From: Cercis canadensis | Taxonomy: Eukaryota; Streptophyta; Magnoliopsida; Fabales; Fabaceae | Length of the DNA stretch: 64,000 bases | Direction: 5' to 3' | Assembly (NCBI GenBank): GCA_003255065.1 | Contig: QAOA01003799.1 | Span: forward strand, 489,239 to 553,238 | Part shown: in pieces, positions 38,328-49,858 of the stretch | Layout: the number at the start of each line of letters is the position of its first letter | Position numbering within the stretch: position 1 is the first letter of the stretch | Program-made: the position numbers and the translations under genes | The notes under the pieces: model-generated | Told to the model about the DNA's origin: nothing | The model's input: the letters and a program-made list of their open reading frames with translations, nothing else | The model's database searches: none

Positions 38328-39334
38328 TTAACTTCTTTCATTTTCTCCCTCTCTACCTACCTACTTATATCCACTAATGCACCATACTTATTAATTTTAG
38401 TTACACCTATTTTACGTAACTCACTTTTCTTCTTCTTCTTTTTCAGGGTATAAGCTCGTACAATATCAGATTTGTCAAGCAATCTGCGGAAGAAAGGCAA
38501 ATCAAGTTGATGCTATAAATATATATGTATAAAAAGTAAAAAAATAATTAGTGAAAACTAATATGAATAAAATCAGATCCATCACATCGATGTATATCAT
38601 GGAAAATTGAGATTATCGTTTTCCATGGAGTGATTGTGGATTGAGCTGTTGTATCAATTAAATGTCTAATATTGTTGCGCCTTCATAAAATAAAGCCAAA
38701 AATAATTTTCCGTTTATGAATTGATATGTAAACTTGAGGGCCCAAGGCCCAACAAAGAAAAACAACTAAAAAGAAATAAACCGAAGCAAAGGAGCCCCTG
38801 AAACATCACCAAGCAACAGCAGACCCAAGCTCAACTCTGGAGGAGATCTCCGCTCCAGAGTTGATAAATAATTCGGTCCAAGGAGAATTTTTTTTTTTTT
38901 TTTAAGATTTGATTGTCCTATATTTTCAGTTTAATAAAGAGTCATTCGCTTCTACAATAAAACTATGTTCTTTCGATCCTCCTTATAACAAGTGTGATAA
39001 CGCTACACATGGCAAAAAAATGGCTTAACACGGGTAAAGAAATTTGAAAAAAACAATTATGCAGGAATAATATCAAGGACCAAGGTTTACAATGTGAATG
39101 AATATATAAGATTGTAAATGGTTAAGATAGTATTAATTTTTGCTATGTCTTAATAATTAATTAGGAAAAAGATAAAAAGGAATTAGATATTTTGATGAAT
39201 TGCTCTTGACACTTATGTTGTTTACCTCGACTCATATAACGTCAACATATAGATTCAACCTCTTAATTTTTTCTGTTTGGGCAAGAGTCATTAGGTTCTA
39301 CCAATCAACTTTACCTACGTTCTTGAACCTAGTT
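38328..39334. other. spacer between the tandem EG45-like genes
   Basis: Contains the 3' UTR of copy 1 and then AT-rich spacer. A hairpin-like pair CTCTGGAGGAGATC/CTCCGCTCCAGAG lies near 38837-38860 and could be a short foldback. No gene is seen. Confidence 0.5.
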
Positions 39335-39342
39335 TATAAATA
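39335..39342 (+). promoter_or_regulatory. TATA box of the second EG45-like gene
   Basis: TATAAATA lies 116 bp before the start codon at 39451, nearly the same distance as in copy 1, which suggests that the promoter was duplicated with the gene. Confidence 0.6.
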
Positions 39343-39450
39343 ATGAGCTCGGCAATGCCACATTTGCAAGGTTGTAACTTGTTGAGTAGTTTGTTATTGG
39401 GATTTGCTTTCTTACCTCACCAGGGCCTTTCTGCCTAATCCAAAGGTGGC

Positions 39451-40444
39451 ATGGGTTCAGCTGCCACTGTCATACTTACTATGATAATAGCAATTGCTGT
39501 CAGCTTTGTTTCAAGCACAAATGCTCTTCAAGGGAATGGGACTGCAACCTTTTATGCTCCTCCTTATCTTCGTAAGTATGCTTAATCTTCTTTCAAAACC
39601 TTGTGTGCTAATGTTTTAATTAAAACTTGCATTAGGGGATTGGGTTGCATAATGAGTCAAAAATGAAATGTGTAAAGAGTTTTAAACTTTTGGACTTAAG
39701 ATAGTTTAAATTTATTGAAAGAGTCGTATGTTTTTGTCTGATACTAGAGGGCAGAAAAATTTCTAAGACTAAACATTCGTAGATTTCAAGCGTTGCTATA
39801 TAGACTCAAACAATGTCTCTAACTACAGAGATATATATCAACAAACAGGGAAAAAACAGATCCTAAGTACAAAGATATAATCATGACTTAATTTTCTGAA
39901 TCTACAAAGCCAAGTATGCAATTAAAAACGTGGTGGAGGCAAGATGCTTGCTGGCTTCAGCTCACTGAATTACTTCTATAAATTGGTAGGAAACATATGC
40001 ACTTTACACCATACATATTTCCCCTCAAAAACCTAACTTGAGTTTTGAATATTCGGATTTTGATCATAATCCTATACTTTGCCTCAATTAGCAGCTAGGA
40101 TATTTGATTTGAAATAGGAGCTAATATTAATGAGCATTATATGAGCAGCGTCGGCATGCTATGGATATAATGATAATTTGAGCAATTATATGGTTGCGGG
40201 AGTAAGCAGTGCATTATGGGAGAATAAAGCAGCTTGCGGGAAACTATATCAAGTGCAATGCATTGGTGGCTTAAGCATAACTTCACCACACCCATGTCAC
40301 AATGGTAGTATCATTCGAGTGCGAATTATTGATCATTGTCCGCAATGCTCTGAACTCTTCGACCTCTCTCGAGACGCTTTTGCTTTTATCGCTGATCTTA
40401 GTGCTGCCAATATCAAAATTCACTATGCCCAGGTGTTTATGTAA
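39451..40444 (+). CDS. EG45-like domain / plant natriuretic peptide-like secreted protein (copy 2)
   Basis: Second member of the tandem pair, 138 residues, exons 39451-39571 and 40149-40444. The 577-bp intron has GT-AG borders and, as in copy 1, interrupts the Pro codon just before SACYGY. The signal peptide is MGSAATVILTMIIAIAVSFV to about residue 25. The mature part starts LQGNGTATFYAPPYLP. All six Cys of the family are kept (SAC, AAC, VQC, HPC, DHC, PQC). The middle of the protein differs clearly from copy 1 (YNDNLSNYMVAGVSSALWEN; GGLSITSPHPCHNGSIIRV), and the tail VFM is extra. It is intact, so divergence rather than decay is likely. It is secreted and probably acts in the apoplast; the specific role is unknown. 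Confidence 0.88.
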
Positions 40445-43400
40445 CAAATAATAATTGCCTCCACCTACGCTTCCCAGATTTGCTGTAGCACCTTACAATC
40501 CAACATATAAACTCTATTTCCTACTTTAAATGTATGTCGAAAATACGTTCTACTTTATTTTATCAGAGTACTATCACTTGTTTATTTATTCGTTACTAAG
40601 AAAATGTTCATCAATTTCTTTAACAAAAATGCTAAATAGTCCTGAAAAGCTTCAATGTGTGGGTCCAAATGAGTTATAATTGTAGTATATGTGCTAAAAA
40701 ATAGCAACTAATTCTTTTTTTTTTTTTTTTTACTGAAAAAAATAGCAACNTTTTTTTTTGCTACTGAAAAAAAGAGCAACTATTATTGGGCCCAAGAATA
40801 TGGATACATGGGTAGCAAGACTTGGGCCCTTGGCCATGTTATGGGTGAAAGAAAAAATCCCAAATGTGTGCGCTTATAGGAGTGGCCCAGATGTTGGTTA
40901 AATAGGAAAATGATAAAAAGGAAAGGAGGGGCCCAGTTATGAACAGTGACTAACTAGTAACTACTATTGTCCGGGCATGATAATCAGTCCAACCTTGTAC
41001 ACGGGCGCACACAGGCATTGATTATCTTTATAAGGTAATGATTTCTTTTGGCCATATATACGGTGAATGATAAGAACAATAATCTAGCAAAAGATTTTTA
41101 TGCATAAATATATACAACCCGTAAAGGTAATTTTATTCGAGTTAAAAAGAAAAAAGCTAAATAGGATTTACCATATATACAAATACTATAGTTAAGGTGT
41201 CAATTCCAAATTCTTCTTCATCAAGTAGTATTAAGATTATTTTTAAGATTTATGAATTTTATGTTTAAATTTAGAGTTATAACTAAAAGTACTCAAAAAA
41301 AATTTCAAATCCTCTTTTCTCTTCTATAGTCATAGTTAAAAAATTTACCCTATCTATCTATGAGATTACCTTTTATATGAAATAAAATATTTATATATGT
41401 CCAATTAAAAAAAAATCATTTGTATATGTACAAAAATATAAATAAAAAAACATACAAAGATTGAGACTAAAATAATAATTGTTGGGAAAATGTATCAAGC
41501 CTTTTAAGGTTAAAGAGATTGCAAGACTTAGAATCAAATTTTAGTGTGTTTATTCTTGATGATTATAGTGTTATTATGATAATATTATTAAAAACTTAAA
41601 TGTATGATATTTCTCATATAAAAATTTCTTTAAATTAAATATATATTATTATAATGTGAATATTGTAAATAATAATGCCCAAGCTTAGTTCAAATTTTCT
41701 TTGGAAAATCCAGCAGAAAAAGGATAAATATTAAACTAGGAATAATACAATCATGTGACTAGGGGTGAGCCAAAAGGGGCGGTTGGTTCATTTGAAGCCA
41801 CGAGAAATAAAATAAAAAAAAAATTGAGAAAATTGGNATAAAATAAAAAAAAAAAATGAGAAAATTGGGCATTGGAGATGCCATAAACTTGGATAAATCT
41901 CAAGTCACAAGTCACAACACAATAGCATCCCCATGTTTTCCTGGTCACGGTCACTCCCGGGAAGAGATCCAGTCATGTTAACTTGAGTCATATTGCTTAG
42001 ATCTAAGGCGTCTATTCTATTTAAGGTCATTTCAACCATTAAAACACATTAATATTTAATGGTTGAAATGAGCTTTAATGAAATGGACGGCTCAGATCTG
42101 AGCAACATGACTCGAGTGACATGACTGGATCCAAATCCGTCACTCCCACGAGTGACAAGGCTACCTGTACCCTCTTAAAACGGCTAAATACCCGTAATAG
42201 CCACAATTTTATCATTTGTGATTTGGCAATTGTCTCTCCAATTCAATTCATCACCACCATCCATTTGTATTCTTTGCATGCTTATCGATCACATATCGTC
42301 ACTAAACAAAATTATACAGCAAAAACTCTCAAGTTACTCTTCTATAATCCAAAACATACGCAAGAACTTGATGGAACAATTCTAGATATATATATAAAAT
42401 TGGCAAGTCTCCTGGGTTTTCTTCTCTCTTGCATCTTGTAGCTGATATTGTTGTTGCTATTTAGGTGCTTGCCATCTTACCTATGTTCTTGTGCATGCGA
42501 CACGTATATGCAAAGTGGGTCAGTGTATTTATTTGTTTTGAGAGCATCCCGGTGTTTGTAAAAATTGCGAATCTGTCCCAACAATTGTTATTCAACCAAG
42601 AAAATTGAAGGGTTGGATAAATGAAGGGTTGGGTTAGGTACTGCAAATAACACCAGACAGTGGCATCCAACCGTTTCCGTGACCATATTAACATCAGCTT
42701 TTAATGTTATAGCCCCTCACTGCTTCTTTTCCATTTCCAACCCCTTGAAACTTGTTTCTATTAAATGCAATGCGTGTATCCGCAAGTGCCTTACTTCCCT
42801 ATTTCCCCAAAGCCTTCTAATCCCTGAAAATTGATTGAAAGGAAAGAGGAAAGAGGTTCAATTCGAATTTGAATTCCAATTCCCATTTGAGTAATTATCA
42901 TCAAAGCTTCCAGATACTGTATTAATTGGGGGATCCACAAAGACACATACATCATACATGCCTTTCCCCCAAACATTACTCTTTCACTACGTCTTTTTCT
43001 GCTATCTAACTACGTTGAAATTTCCTTCACGAAACAAGTTAAAACTTGAAATGGATATAGAGATGCTATAACACAGAAAAACAAGAAAGAAGAAAACATA
43101 AAATGTGAGTCAAGTCAAACATCAAGGAGTAAAAGATGTTTTTTATTTTTTTCCTACTTGTTTTTGACAACCGACATGGAGAACTTACAGTTTTGGTAGA
43201 AAATTGTTTTCAATGAATTTCGTTATTTATAGTACTATTGGACAAAAACAAAAATCGAAAGTTCTGTGGATTTTGACTCGATTGTTCTTTCATGTATTCT
43301 TGGAAAATTGCTGGTAATGAGAACCATGTAGTATCTAGTGAAATTTGCAATTGATTTGTAGAATTATGTGAACACTTAACAGGAAAATCAAGAAGGGGAA

Positions 43401-43641
43401 AACAAAAGAATCTCTCACATTTTTCCCTACAGGGGAAGTAGCTTCACATTCAATGGAACAGAAACAACTCGATATGTGAAAACTTAATGCAGAAATAGTT
43501 ATTCAACAAACATTTCATTTCTCTTTTTCCTTTTCTCTTGCATCTTTCTACCACTGATATTCTACTTCTATAATTCAGAACTATAAAATCGAAGAAAAAA
43601 TGGTTCAAAAGAAACCAAAAAAAATAAAAAATAAAAGGAAG
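40445..43641. other. intergenic spacer with one MITE copy
   Basis: AT-rich DNA with N characters at 40750 and 41837, each between short repeated sequences (ATAGCAAC and GAGAAAATTGG), then a 180-bp MITE at 41959-42138. The frames at 42121-42441 (plus) and 42461-42694 (minus) show no family. The last 400 bases are probably the 3' UTR of the ATL13-type gene. Confidence 0.55.
41950..42147. mobile_element. 180-bp MITE, copy A, with 9-bp target duplication
   Basis: The element at 41959-42138 begins GGGAAGAGATCCAGTCATGT and ends ACATGACTGGATCCAAATCC. The inner parts of the two ends are inverted repeats (GATCCAGTCATGT). Perfect 9-bp direct repeats GTCACTCCC flank it at 41950-41958 and 42139-42147. 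The interior can fold back on itself (AACCATTAAA against TTTAATGGTT). No coding capacity. Nine-base duplications suggest mobilisation by a Mutator-type transposase. Confidence 0.88.
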
Positions 43642-45129
43642 CTAGGAGTTGGATGCAGAGGATGAGTGAATAACCTTGTTCTGTCTACCCGTAAGCCAAA
43701 GCAGAGTCCTTCGTGCAAAAGAAGGTGCTCTTGCCTGAGAATCCATACTATAACAGCTCTGATTTTCGTCGTCATAGCCGTATTCACTTGCTCCATTTTC
43801 CCACTTGACAATATCCATTTCAGAAATAGTACTCCTTGTGTCAAATTTCTCATTCTTGCTTTTAAAATCATCTGTAGCAACGACATTTCCCTGCGCAGGG
43901 AACCGGAACGAAACAGCTCTTCTGGATCCTTCAGCCACTTCATTTGGCTTATCCTTCTTCCCCCTCAGCCAAATCTTGGAAATTGAGAAACTCTCTTTTC
44001 TGCTACTCCCAATAGCAGCTCCATTGGCATTACCAGAACTCCCAACCCCATAAACGTCGACGCTTCTAGTTCCATCAAAAGCTGCGAACTTGAAATCTCT
44101 TCTGGATTCACAGTCACATTCTGACATTGCAAGTCTTTGGCCAGGTGTTAATGGTAAAGCAGGCTTCTTACTTGGCTGCTTTTTCACTGGGGTTCTTATG
44201 GGTACCTGCAGTGACGAATTCTCGTCCATAACATAAGCAAAGGACCCCATAGAGAAGCACCTTCTTGCATCTGCATTGCTATCGCTGCTGCTTTCGCCAC
44301 CATCCACACTCCTGAACTTCCCCAGCTTCACAGTGACTACTTTTTCCATTGAATCCACCGCTATGATTGGATCAGTACTTTCATTTGAACTCAAATCACC
44401 CGATTTATGAGCCAAATCCACACGGGTTGACCCAAATTCGTTTTCTCCACGGCAACCCAGATGGGAATTTGCTGTTATTACTGAACTGCTTCTGCCAATA
44501 GCAGCCTCTCTTTCTGGGACAATCTCTCTTGAACTCTCACTCCCAGATTCTAGGACAAGAACAATGGGGGAACAGCTATTGTTTGAAGAGAAATCAGGGA
44601 GCAAGTTAGCTCTACAAAGAGGGCAAGTAGAGTGGGAAAGGAGCCAAGTATCTATACACTCCATGTGAAAGGCATGGCTACATTTAGGTAACAATCTGAG
44701 CTTATCTTCAGGCTCGAATTCACACAAACAAACAGCACAATCAAATGGGTTCTTTAATCCTATAATGGTTTTGTAATTGAAGACAGGGAGGGTGTCTATG
44801 AAGGACTGGTCAACCCCAGCATCATGGAGGTGGAAGAGTTGCTGCAATTGCCCTTGAAGAGCAGTCACATTATCTAAATCATCTGCCTCTCTACTAGAAG
44901 GTCTCCATAGGAATCTAACAAGAAGGTGAAGCAAACCAGAAACGAAGAAAACAATGGCCAGAATTATAATGATGAGTAGTATACTAGGACTCACCTTGTC
45001 GTTTAAATTGAACCCATCAGATCGAAAGGTGGGAGGTGAAGTTGGGGTTGGCTGAGAAAGAAAATATGGTGGCTGCTCTGAGGGACGCACAAAGGCGTTT
45101 CCTTTAACTTGGAGAAGAATTCTGCCCAT
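43642..45129 (-). CDS. ATL13: RING-H2 E3 ubiquitin ligase, ATL13 type
   Basis: Intronless gene of 495 residues with ATG at 45129 (MGRILLQVKGNAFVRPSEQP). The open frame extends 21 bases further upstream only to a GTG, so 45129 is the start. One membrane segment lies at about 48-72 (SPSILLIIIILAIVFFVSG). NVTALQGQLQQLFHLHDAGV follows at about 87-106 and then DTLPVF. The RING-H2 domain has ligands C131, C134, C150, H152, H155, C158, C169 and C172 (CAVCLCEFEPEDKLRLLPKC). The long C-terminal half is Ser-rich and acidic, with basic blocks (SRRAVSFRFP) and ends RRTLLWLTGRQNK. The motif order and the long tail fit ATL13 and its relatives (ATL46/47). It should act as a membrane-anchored ubiquitin ligase; the substrate is unknown. 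Confidence 0.9.
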   Translation of the reverse strand: MGRILLQVKGNAFVRPSEQPPYFLSQPTPTSPPTFRSDGFNLNDKVSPSILLIIIILAIVFFVSGLLHLLVRFLWRPSSREADDLDNVTALQGQLQQLFHLHDAGVDQSFIDTLPVFNYKTIIGLKNPFDCAVCLCEFEPEDKLRLLPKCSHAFHMECIDTWLLSHSTCPLCRANLLPDFSSNNSCSPIVLVLESGSESSREIVPEREAAIGRSSSVITANSHLGCRGENEFGSTRVDLAHKSGDLSSNESTDPIIAVDSMEKVVTVKLGKFRSVDGGESSSDSNADARRCFSMGSFAYVMDENSSLQVPIRTPVKKQPSKKPALPLTPGQRLAMSECDCESRRDFKFAAFDGTRSVDVYGVGSSGNANGAAIGSSRKESFSISKIWLRGKKDKPNEVAEGSRRAVSFRFPAQGNVVATDDFKSKNEKFDTRSTISEMDIVKWENGASEYGYDDENQSCYSMDSQARAPSFARRTLLWLTGRQNKVIHSSSASNS

Positions 45130-47930
45130 TTTGCGCCAATGGAGTCTCACAACTCACCAAAAATTGAAACTTGAAGATCTCATCTAGTGGTGCCACTGGG
45201 AGAAATGAGAACAAGTGGAGAAGGTGAAGAAATCAAATGCAGCTTTTTTCGGTTCAATATCATGTGGCAGGGGAAATTATAACTAGCCTTTTTGATGGAG
45301 ACAAAGCTTTGTTTTTACTGTGAAAATAAACTATAGACTATGGACTCTGCAAGTCAAACAAGGGGTGAAGAGAGATATATCAAGCAGAGGAGAACTCAAA
45401 TGGGAAACAAGAGGAAAAAAATAAAACTGAGATTCACAAGGGAGGCGTTCAAAAAGAAGTCATAAATCCGTCACAGCGCAAAATTTAATGAAATTGGAAA
45501 TCATTTTTTTCCCTAATAAATGAAATTGGATCTTATAATTATTACCCTGCATAGTTCCGTAAGTCCTAAAATTACCATTGGTGGTAAAACGTTTTATTAA
45601 TTGCGATAATTTCATCAAACGCAAGTCCTGCTGGGTTGACTTCAAGGGATTCATAGCATCAACCCCAATGCCTAATTAATACTAACCTACTAAAGAAATT
45701 ATAAATGAATGTCATTTGTCAGAAGAAAACAATATGCATTCCTTGATTTGATTTGGAAATCTGAACCCTGCGGGTTTTCTTTTCAAATATTTAAGTTTTC
45801 TTTGGCTCTGATCACATTCTTCTCATTTCTTCTATTCCATTTCCAATCTGGAGGTGTCTGGTCCCAGAACTCACTTGAACAGGGACAAAACAAAAGGTAG
45901 AAAATCACAAAGTCTTGAGAGATAAAGAGATAGGACATCTAGAAAGAATAGAAGAAGGAAGCATAGGATACAGTGTACTGTTAGTAAATGTTGTATTAAA
46001 AAAGTGACAAGAAATTTTTTAAGAAAAATAACTAAAAAAGGGGTCTTTCTGGACTCCATGGCCTGGGAAGTGGCCCTTTATTTTAACTTTTCTCATGGTG
46101 GATTCTAGTACCAACTTTCTAAGCAGCTCCATAAAGCGGAGTCAATGAAGGAACCAAACACCTTCATGGAAGAAGGGTCTTCGCTTTTATGTTTCTATAG
46201 TGAACACACTCTACTTTGTTTGAGGAGGCCTAATAAATTCAAAAGAGAAGCAGAATCGATTCCAGCACAAAGTGAAAAAACAAAAGATGATAAAAGGTAC
46301 TTATATGTCATGTACTAATCATTTTTCATAGGCTTTGCACCAAAGGGAAACAGTACCACCTCTTCGCAGTGATTAAGATTCTTCCTTTATTGCTTTCTTT
46401 TCCTTCTTGTTTCTTAAATTGTAACAGTGACTAAATAGAGGGAGATTTGAGCATAACTTATACACAGTGCCAGAAGTGTAAAGTCATAGACATGGTCGAA
46501 ACTGAAGCATATCTAGCATGTTTCCAGTTACAACTACCCCCGCCAAATTCCTGCGTTATTCTCAATAGTTGATATTGAAACAAGAAACATAAACATAAGT
46601 TAAACAAGTACAACAATTTTGTTTTTTACTGTCTACTGAATTCTTTTTGACAAAAAAGAAAATCACATTTTTTTGTAACTTAACATACTTCTTAAGAAAC
46701 TATTTGTACTGAAAAAAAAAGTTTCAGTATGAGGGACCAATTTTGAGGCATTGAATGGATCGTCCTCTTATGGATGATGAGTGAATGTCTGTTAGACGGG
46801 TGTAGCATGTGGCTCTTTATTGCTGAGGGAGAGAAGATGAAGGCTCTTCATCAGTTTAAACTTTTAAGGAATAAAGAAATGGAAGTGGGAGCAGCAGCTG
46901 CAGCAGCATTAAGGCGAATTGACGACTTGGTGAGAAGTTAACTAGGCTTGGTCTTGGTGTCAATGAAACTCCATGGTCCCACAGTTACTGTACAGAATAG
47001 GAACAATGAGAAAATATGAGAACTGGAGGCATTATAGCCAAGTCAAAGTTATAATGTGTCTTAGCTCGATGCATTATTACATGAAAAGGGCACTTCAACC
47101 AATAATCCTTTATCGTTATTTAAATGCCAAACACATTATTTATTTATTAATGATAAATGATAATGAATGATGGTATTGATTGATATGAATAAAAACAGGT
47201 GGATTCGGTAGCAGGTAGGGAAGGGATGAGAGGAGAAAATTGTCTCTATCTGGGTTAAGACCTAAGAGTTCATCTAAGTGTCAACTAAGTCAAATGTTTA
47301 TTAGCCTTATTTCACGCACTTGATATTGATTAGCATGTTCGGTTTTATTCCTGACATCTCTCAAAATCAATTCTAGGATGCTCCTCATATAAATTCAGCT
47401 AAATTTGGCACCTTGAAAAACAATCTTATCCCTTTTGAAATATGACACTGTTCTTTTAATATATTGGTGTGATATATATGAACTCAAGTTAGAGTCTTGA
47501 CTATATGCACTTATTCTTTCCAAGCCTTAACAAATAAGGTTGAAAATACGATATGTGACCTCAAGGCAGAGTCTTGACTATAACTCTCTAATTATTAATT
47601 AAGTCAATGATTAGGTCTTTGGAGTAGAAAATAACATATTAATAACTTTTGGGGTCACCTACTACTTGCTTTTAAAGAATTTGACACATGGTTGTTTACT
47701 TAGATGATATGCATACACGGAGACTTAAGAAAATCAATTCTATTAAAAATTAATTTACTAATCTATGTGTATGACTCTCTAAAGGTTATTATCATTAAGC
47801 TTAATCTAGAATGCACTCAATTTGAATAAGGCAAAATCAGGTTGTTGGGTTCGCTGGCTTTTGGTCTGATAATTATCAGATTTTTTTTGCGAGGTTGGTG
47901 AGCGTGGGAACGGAAGACAGGGCTCTATAC

Positions 47931-48128
47931 GCCAAAGTGGGGAAGAGATCCAGTCATGTTAACTTGAGTCATGTTGCTTAGATCTAAGCCGTCTATTCTA
48001 TTTAAGATCATTTCAACCATTAAAACACATTAATATTTAATGGTTGAAATGAGCTTTAATGAAATGGACGGCTCAGATCTGAGTAACATGACTCAAGTGA
48101 CATGACTGGATCCAAATCCGCCAAAGTG
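47931..48128. mobile_element. 180-bp MITE, copy B, with 9-bp target duplication
   Basis: The element at 47940-48119 has the same length and same end sequences as copy A and differs from it at about five bases (about 97 percent identity). Perfect direct repeats GCCAAAGTG flank it at 47931-47939 and 48120-48128. The flanks differ from those of copy A, so this is an independent insertion and not a segmental duplication. Confidence 0.9.
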
Positions 48129-49659
48129 AATGTTAATCTGAGACTTGATTTTCTAGTGACCTTAGAAGATGTTTTCTCACAATGCTTTGGTACCCTGTCT
48201 AAGGTACAATGGAACAAAGCTTTATTTATTTGTTATTTTTTAATGTTGATAAATTTAATTTGCTATCTAATGTGTCATTCTATTTGTTTTGACGTAATCT
48301 ATAGTATTTTTACAAACATGCATGCTCGGTAAACTTCAAAGTAATTTTTTTAATTAAAATAGAGTATGACATGATTTAGTATTAAAAATAGGATAACTTC
48401 AAGTTTTCATTCTAAAATATAATGTATCAAACAGCATAAAGACATTTTCATGCCTCCAAATTTTACCCAACACATGATCAGAGTATTGATTGTTGCTTGA
48501 TGAAATACAAACAAAGCTTCTTCTTTTTTTTTTTTTTTTTTTTTTATGACTCTAGCTTGGCTTTGGTATCTATATATGAGATTATGTGATAAAAAGAAAT
48601 GTTGACACGTGATTCAGATTTTGACTTAAAGGTTTGAGTTAATTTGATACTAGTTTATAATAAAATGGTAGTAATATATTTTTGGCTCAAAATATTTGAA
48701 AATTTTGGAACTCGAGGAGAAGTTGCCTATGGTATCATAGGAAAGGAAAGTCAACTATATGATAGACATAATCTCGGATAGAAATGAGATTTGAGTATCA
48801 TAGAAAATGAAATATCCAGAAATTCAAAAGCGATAGTCAGAGATCCAAGATGGTTGAACATGTATAACTAACCCAATCAAACATACTCATAAATAACTAC
48901 TTCTTTGTCCCATATGTGTTCATGTCAAATATTAGCTGTTTCCATGTTGTACTTAAGTGAAGAAAACCGAGGAATTAATGTGAAAAGAACGTTGGAGAGA
49001 ACAAACACGAATGACTATGATGCGCATGTGCCAACAGATTCATCTGTTCTGTAATTGTTATGAAACCTAAACCAACGTAGTAATGTTTCTCAAACTATAT
49101 GCTTCCTTTCTTGCGGGGATTTTGCCTCCACTTTCAGATCACACAAAGTCCATACATGATCCAATAATATATCATTATTATTCAAATAATTTCACACTCT
49201 CAGCATAGCAATAATATATTTTCTATATCCATTCAAAAATTATAAAAATCTCCTTCACTTTGGACCAACTGTACTACTAACTTTACATAATTGCTTTCTG
49301 ATATTCGTATACTTTTTCATATATACCTCAAGTCGCCAATAGTTCAGTTCATGTGCAATTGTGCACAATGCCTGCGATGCTTTATTTTTTTTGGTTGGCT
49401 TGTTATTTCAGCTGAGAAATTAAACTTAGTAATGGCCCAACTAAATTGGGCTTATTTTAGAAATTTAAACGGTTAGGTGCCCAGCTTTATACAGCATGGC
49501 CCAAAAATATAACGCGGCCCAAGAAAAACCATGCCGTGGATTTTCCAAGTTGAAGTTGAGTCCAGAATAGTGATAATGGGTTCAAACTAAACTATAGCTC
49601 GTGGACAGCAAGTTAGAAAACCACTATAAATCGCTAATCAATCTTTTATTAAATTACGG

Positions 49660-49858
49660 ATGTTTATTAGATATTTTATTGTATGTTATATTATATAATA
49701 ATAGTTAATGTGTGAATAACATATATATAAATTAATTATTTTAAATTTGTTTGAGAAAATAAAATTAATTAATTTTATATCAAATAAAATATAAAAATTA
49801 CGTATGTTTGCCACGTAAATATAAATTAATATACATATGTAATATTATAAAATTATCG
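49660..49858 (+). repeat. dispersed AT-rich repeat, copy 2
   Basis: Shares the core TTATTTTAAATTTGTTTGAG and CAAATAAAATATAAAAATTA with the copy at 36215-36412. The end AAATTATCGTT and start TAGATATTTTATTG are loosely inverted. No target duplication could be fixed. Confidence 0.4.

Noticed and set aside
45130-45150. Seven extra residues (MRLHWRK) before the ATL13 start
   Set aside because: The codon at 45150 is GTG. The first ATG in frame is 45129.
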